From: Tomocerus qinae
Taxonomy: Eukaryota > Arthropoda > Collembola > Entomobryomorpha > Tomoceridae
Reading direction: 5' to 3'
Length of the DNA stretch: 64,000 nucleotides
Assembly (NCBI GenBank): GCA_020055645.1
Contig: CM034546.1
Span: forward strand, 133,011,875-133,075,874
The position numbers were made by a program, and so were the translations under genes. Below are positions 60,269 through 64,000 of this stretch, piece by piece. The notes below the pieces were generated by a model, which saw only the letters and a list, made by a program, of their open reading frames with translations, was not told where the DNA came from and made no database searches. Position 1 is the first letter of the stretch. The number at the start of each line of letters is the position of its first letter.

Positions 60269-60930
60269 ATGAAGCTTTTAAATTCCAACTGGAATACCTT
60301 TTTCATTGAAGTTTAAATAAGAGGAAGTGGCGTTTACAACCAAAACCTAGCAAAAGGAAGAAAATTCGGTACCAATAAATTTCACTATTTCACGGACATT
60401 ACTGATAAAAGTCAATACTATTGTGTTATGAAACTTTTAGAACTTGTATTCTAATGGTATAGATAGGAAGGAGTATCTATGAATACAAGCCATGGCACGA
60501 GGAAAATCTGGGGATGAAGTTATTGCATCTTCAAACGGGACGTATTCGGCTGAATTTGACAACTAAATGGATTGGAAGCTTGGGCTCTAAACGTTACCTT
60601 CTGTGAGTTTCAAGAAGAGGCGATGATGTTATAATTTCTAGATCGTATATAGATCACTTATGTGGTGTGACCATAGGAAATTTTTAATTTTAATATAAAC
60701 ATGACTATGACTATGCACAGAACGTGGTATGTATATTATTGTGTATATTGTTGTATACTTATTTATCTGTTTATATGCCACAGACGCTACAAATATTTAA
60801 ATGTAGTTGGTCATTTATAATTAGGTATCAGATTAGGCTTTTCGTTTTTCATTTATCGTTTGGCCATTTCTTCGAGTGGAGAAAAACTTATCTGTCGATT
60901 CTATTTTGGAATATGGTCTTCTAAAATTTG
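60269..60930 (+). pseudogene. Decayed or tiny gene downstream of GR2 (unknown family)
   Basis: Partner of 34777-35430. The ATG opens 15 codons, then TAA; the later conserved stretch ending FFEWRKTYLSILFWNMVF stops at 60924. Indels between the two copies are not multiples of three, which argues against a conserved long protein. Confidence 0.35.
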
Positions 60931-61628
60931 TCGTGTCATACTTATATTTTATTTACAGGTGAACAAAATGGTGACTTCAGCTTATAAACAATGGCTGTAA
61001 AACTCTTTTAACAACCTCTCAACTTTTAGTGGGGTGGAAAATATTTAAAATTATAATATAAGACGCTCTTTTGGCTATTAGGTGTCTAATTATAGGATTT
61101 AATTGATATTAGACCTTATTGTGATTTGGTTGGTAATGAATATCATTTCTGGAAGCCCAATCAACCTGATAAAAATGAGAATAGAAATTTTATGATGTTG
61201 TTTTGAAATTCGATAATATCTGTCCTTACTACAAGAGATGAGAAAAGAAAAACAGATTGACGGAAAGAGAAATCTGAGATGTTGAATATGCGTAAGGAAT
61301 TGTTTATTCAGCAAAATATGTAATCTAAAACTGAATTTTTTTAACATAAAAATTACAGTTTGTTTTATAACTGAATGTAGCATTGTAGACATTGATAATG
61401 TGCACGGTATCGGATGCATGGTAGATTCTGCAGCGTAAATGTGCGCAGCAATTGTGGTTTCGTAAGGACTCCGTTTAACATTCACATGAAATATAAGTGG
61501 GTTAGCAACAAACACTTTATTGGTAAAAGTTACTCTCCAAACTCAATACATCCTAAACTGTGAGAAGATCTAGTCCTAATCCAATAGTATGGTTAGATAG
61601 AAGATATTGAATTAATGTTTTCGATTAT
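60931..61628. other. End of the duplicated block
   Basis: 61190-61510 still matches 35865-36170 in part (GTAGCATTGTAGACAT(T/A)GATAAT). No gene; the 138-codon reverse frame at 61099 has no recognisable domain and overlaps this non-coding homology. Confidence 0.5.
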
Positions 61629-61756
61629 GCACCCAAAGCAGCTTACCCGAAGTCCGAAGTCCACCACACGCAATGTGCCTATGTTGGGTAACTTCGGAAG
61701 GCACCCGACAAAGGCACATTACGGAGGTTGGGCTTCGAGTAAACTGCTTTGGGGTA
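61629..61756. mobile_element. Foldback element, 128 bp
   Basis: Arms GCACCCAAAGCAGCTTACCC and the imperfect reverse partner ending CTGCTTTGGGGTAC, with AATGTGCCT/AGGCACATT inside. GC-richer than the flanks. MITE-like or a hairpin-forming repeat. Confidence 0.5.
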
Positions 61757-64000
61757 CATTTTCAATAACGTTAATTGAACAGCTGAGTTTAGCTGTTTAG
61801 TTCTAATTATAGCTTATATCGGTCAAAATTAAAATTTTGGAAATATGTATCTATCACTTACAAATTTATCCAAGATTTGATTCCAATGTTTCAGTTTGTA
61901 TGTGAGTCTTGCTCTTGCTACAATTTTGGGACCTAGTCAGGAGGTGAGATTGCTTAAATGGTCTGTTGCTTCGGCTCACGGGAATTTTTACAATTTTGGT
62001 TATCTCTACATCCCGTTTATTTTTTGAAAATTTTATCCTTTTACATATCTGAAAAAGGAATGCAATGGACTTAGCCTTACAATTAGCTATAGGCTATACT
62101 GTTGTTACTCAGCATGTTCATAATGGTTTATTTAAAGTTATATTGAATCATAATTTCCCTTACAAAGTTTCAGCGTTAACTTATTCAATTGAGTAGTTTT
62201 AGTCAAAGGGAAAGTTAAATATACAGAGGTTGAAAGGCTGAAATACTGAACACGTAATCCAAATGGCCATTACTATAGGCAGACCATAGACCAAGCAATG
62301 ATATGATATAACAGATAATAAGATATTAGTAATAATAAATGAGATAAGAGAATAGCAAAGATAGGATAGGAAAATAGGTAAACAAGTGTTATAATTCTTC
62401 TTTTAAACTTTGTGCTGTCATTTTTGGTAGTTTGATACATAATCGGCAAATATTTCAGATTGATTCTGCCTATATGGTATATAGGGCAGTCGATCACACA
62501 CTCATTGCATCGCATATTATGCATTGCGCAAAGTGCCGTTATAAGCCAAAGATTTCTTATTTAATAACTAGAGTATATTATATTGTTTCTAGAAAGCAGA
62601 TGTATTGAGTAGAATCTGTAACATTGAATATGTGGGTAGCTTATTCAATTTCAAATCAAAGGGAAATGTACATTTCAATTAACTCTATAAATACCTATTA
62701 GGTAATTTTGTTTCCATGAACACAGTAATTATTCATATATCCACATTATTGACCGACTGGTGTCAAAACGTATCCAAGCTAGAACCAGAAGAATAATCGA
62801 AAGCTAATTACCCCACGGCTAATTTTCGCCACAAAAGCAAAATATATGTACATGTTTACATACTAATACTTATTAATACTAATGGTAACATTGGATACCG
62901 GGACAAGGATGTATTTAGTCATTTTGGGTGGAGCAGTGCAGAAACTGTTATTATTACTATACTAGTGAACCCACCTAGGGGGGACCTGGTACTCAAGAGA
63001 AATTAAGCAGGCCACCCATCACAGTAATAAAAACAATTCCGGGTCAAATGTAAAAATTCCTAAACAAAAATAATAACTGTATTTTGTAGTGTCCAATACA
63101 GGGAATAATAAAATACTCTATTTTTAATAAACACCCCAGAATGTTCCCCTTTAAAATCAGAAAAATATGATTCCGGAATTTTGGAAAACTTCTTTAGCTA
63201 ATTATTTCTAATCAATCACCAATAATCATCTTATGTGAATTGTATTATTGTTCTGTATTATTATTATTATTATAATATGAAACAACTCATTTCGTTGGTT
63301 TAGTGGGAGGGGGCATGCGCATTTTGCTTTCGTGCTTTCAAGGAACGTGCATATATTACGTTTATATGTTGATGGGAGGAGGCGATGTCCAAAAGAGTTA
63401 CCGCTAGCACGTGCGCTACACTTGGGAGAGGGGGTTTTAGGTTACGTAATATATGCAGGTTTCCTAGGCTCTCCTACCAAGACATAGATAGTCAGGTATT
63501 AGTGCGATTATATTATAGAATTATCAATTTGTTTGTTTACGTGGTGTAATTCTAACAAAATAAATACGTATGGCGAAAATGAAATACATACAATAAAGCA
63601 ATTTATTTTATTCCATATTTTGATATAGTCAAACGGTATCGGTACAGATAAAATGGGTCTTGCAATCTTGTGCCTCGTCAAATTATTGATATTTTTCATA
63701 CTTTTGACTTACCTGGTTTTCATATGTTAGGTAATGCTATAATTTTTATTCGCTGTAACTAATAACTAATTTTTAACATACCTACGCAAGATAACTGCTT
63801 AAGACATGTTGTTGGAATGCATAAGGAAGGGTGGAAGCTTAGCATTGGTAAGCAAAAACAACCAAAAATCAAAGTAATCATGGAGATAGGTGCCAAACAC
63901 GAGGACGAGGATTTAACGAAAGCTTCTTAATTTCAGAACTAGGCATAGTTTATTATTTTACACAATGCGATTTGTATAAAACACTTTCTTATTAAATAAA
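61757..64000. other. Gene-free end of the window
   Basis: AT-rich, with the second copy of the dispersed repeat at 62970-63190 (minus orientation, end ACTAGTGAACCC at 62961). I see no IR, GR or other gene. Confidence 0.5.

Noticed and set aside
61099..61515. 138-codon reverse frame
   Set aside because: Lies in sequence homologous to 35865-36170, where no equivalent frame exists; no domain seen.

Overview
This is AT-rich eukaryotic nuclear DNA from an arthropod. Divergent ionotropic receptors (IR), a two-exon gustatory-receptor (GR) family, short GT-AG introns and several transposon classes support that. The bacillopeptidase-F-like subtilase and the style of the chemoreceptors make me think of a springtail (Collembola), but this rests on family recall, not on a search.

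Two stories dominate. (1) Positions 2499-22101 are a complete 19.6 kb Polinton/Maverick-type element. It has a 6-bp target duplication (AATAAG at 2493-2498 and 22102-22107), AG...CT termini, and terminal inverted repeats (TIRs) of about 6.5 kb that together make up two thirds of the element. A related copy of the target without the insertion lies at 53103-53108. Its 6 kb centre carries a protein-primed type B DNA polymerase gene (11305-15131, + strand, three frameshifts) and, divergently, a seven-exon C2H2 zinc-finger gene (9182-11028, - strand). Each TIR carries one copy of a three-exon cysteine-rich gene: intact at 18176-18914, with one stop codon at 5591-6311. I find no integrase, packaging ATPase, protease or capsid gene.

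(2) The rest is a chemoreceptor array. Seven IR copies lie on the + strand: A 23544 (intact), B 29096 (one in-frame stop), C 42184, D 42576, E 44476, F 47989 and G 53494 (fragments or pseudogenes). GRs follow three of them: a relic at 26163 after A, an intact gene at 32193 after B, and an intact gene at 56817 after G. A decayed TATA-driven locus follows each intact GR (34777 and 60269). An IR+GR+third-locus block of about 8.5 kb is thus duplicated (about 28.0-36.2 kb and 52.7-61.5 kb), and IR parts have been shuffled between copies. Both GRs need a last 38-codon exon after an 83-84 bp intron, which single-frame ORFs miss.

Other contents are an intact, GC-richer, intronless secreted subtilisin-like protease (50416-51816), two hAT-type elements with 8-bp duplications (27060-28003), a LINE 3' fragment with a 14-bp duplication (39761-40084), several foldback elements, and gene-free sequence from about 61.8 kb to the end.
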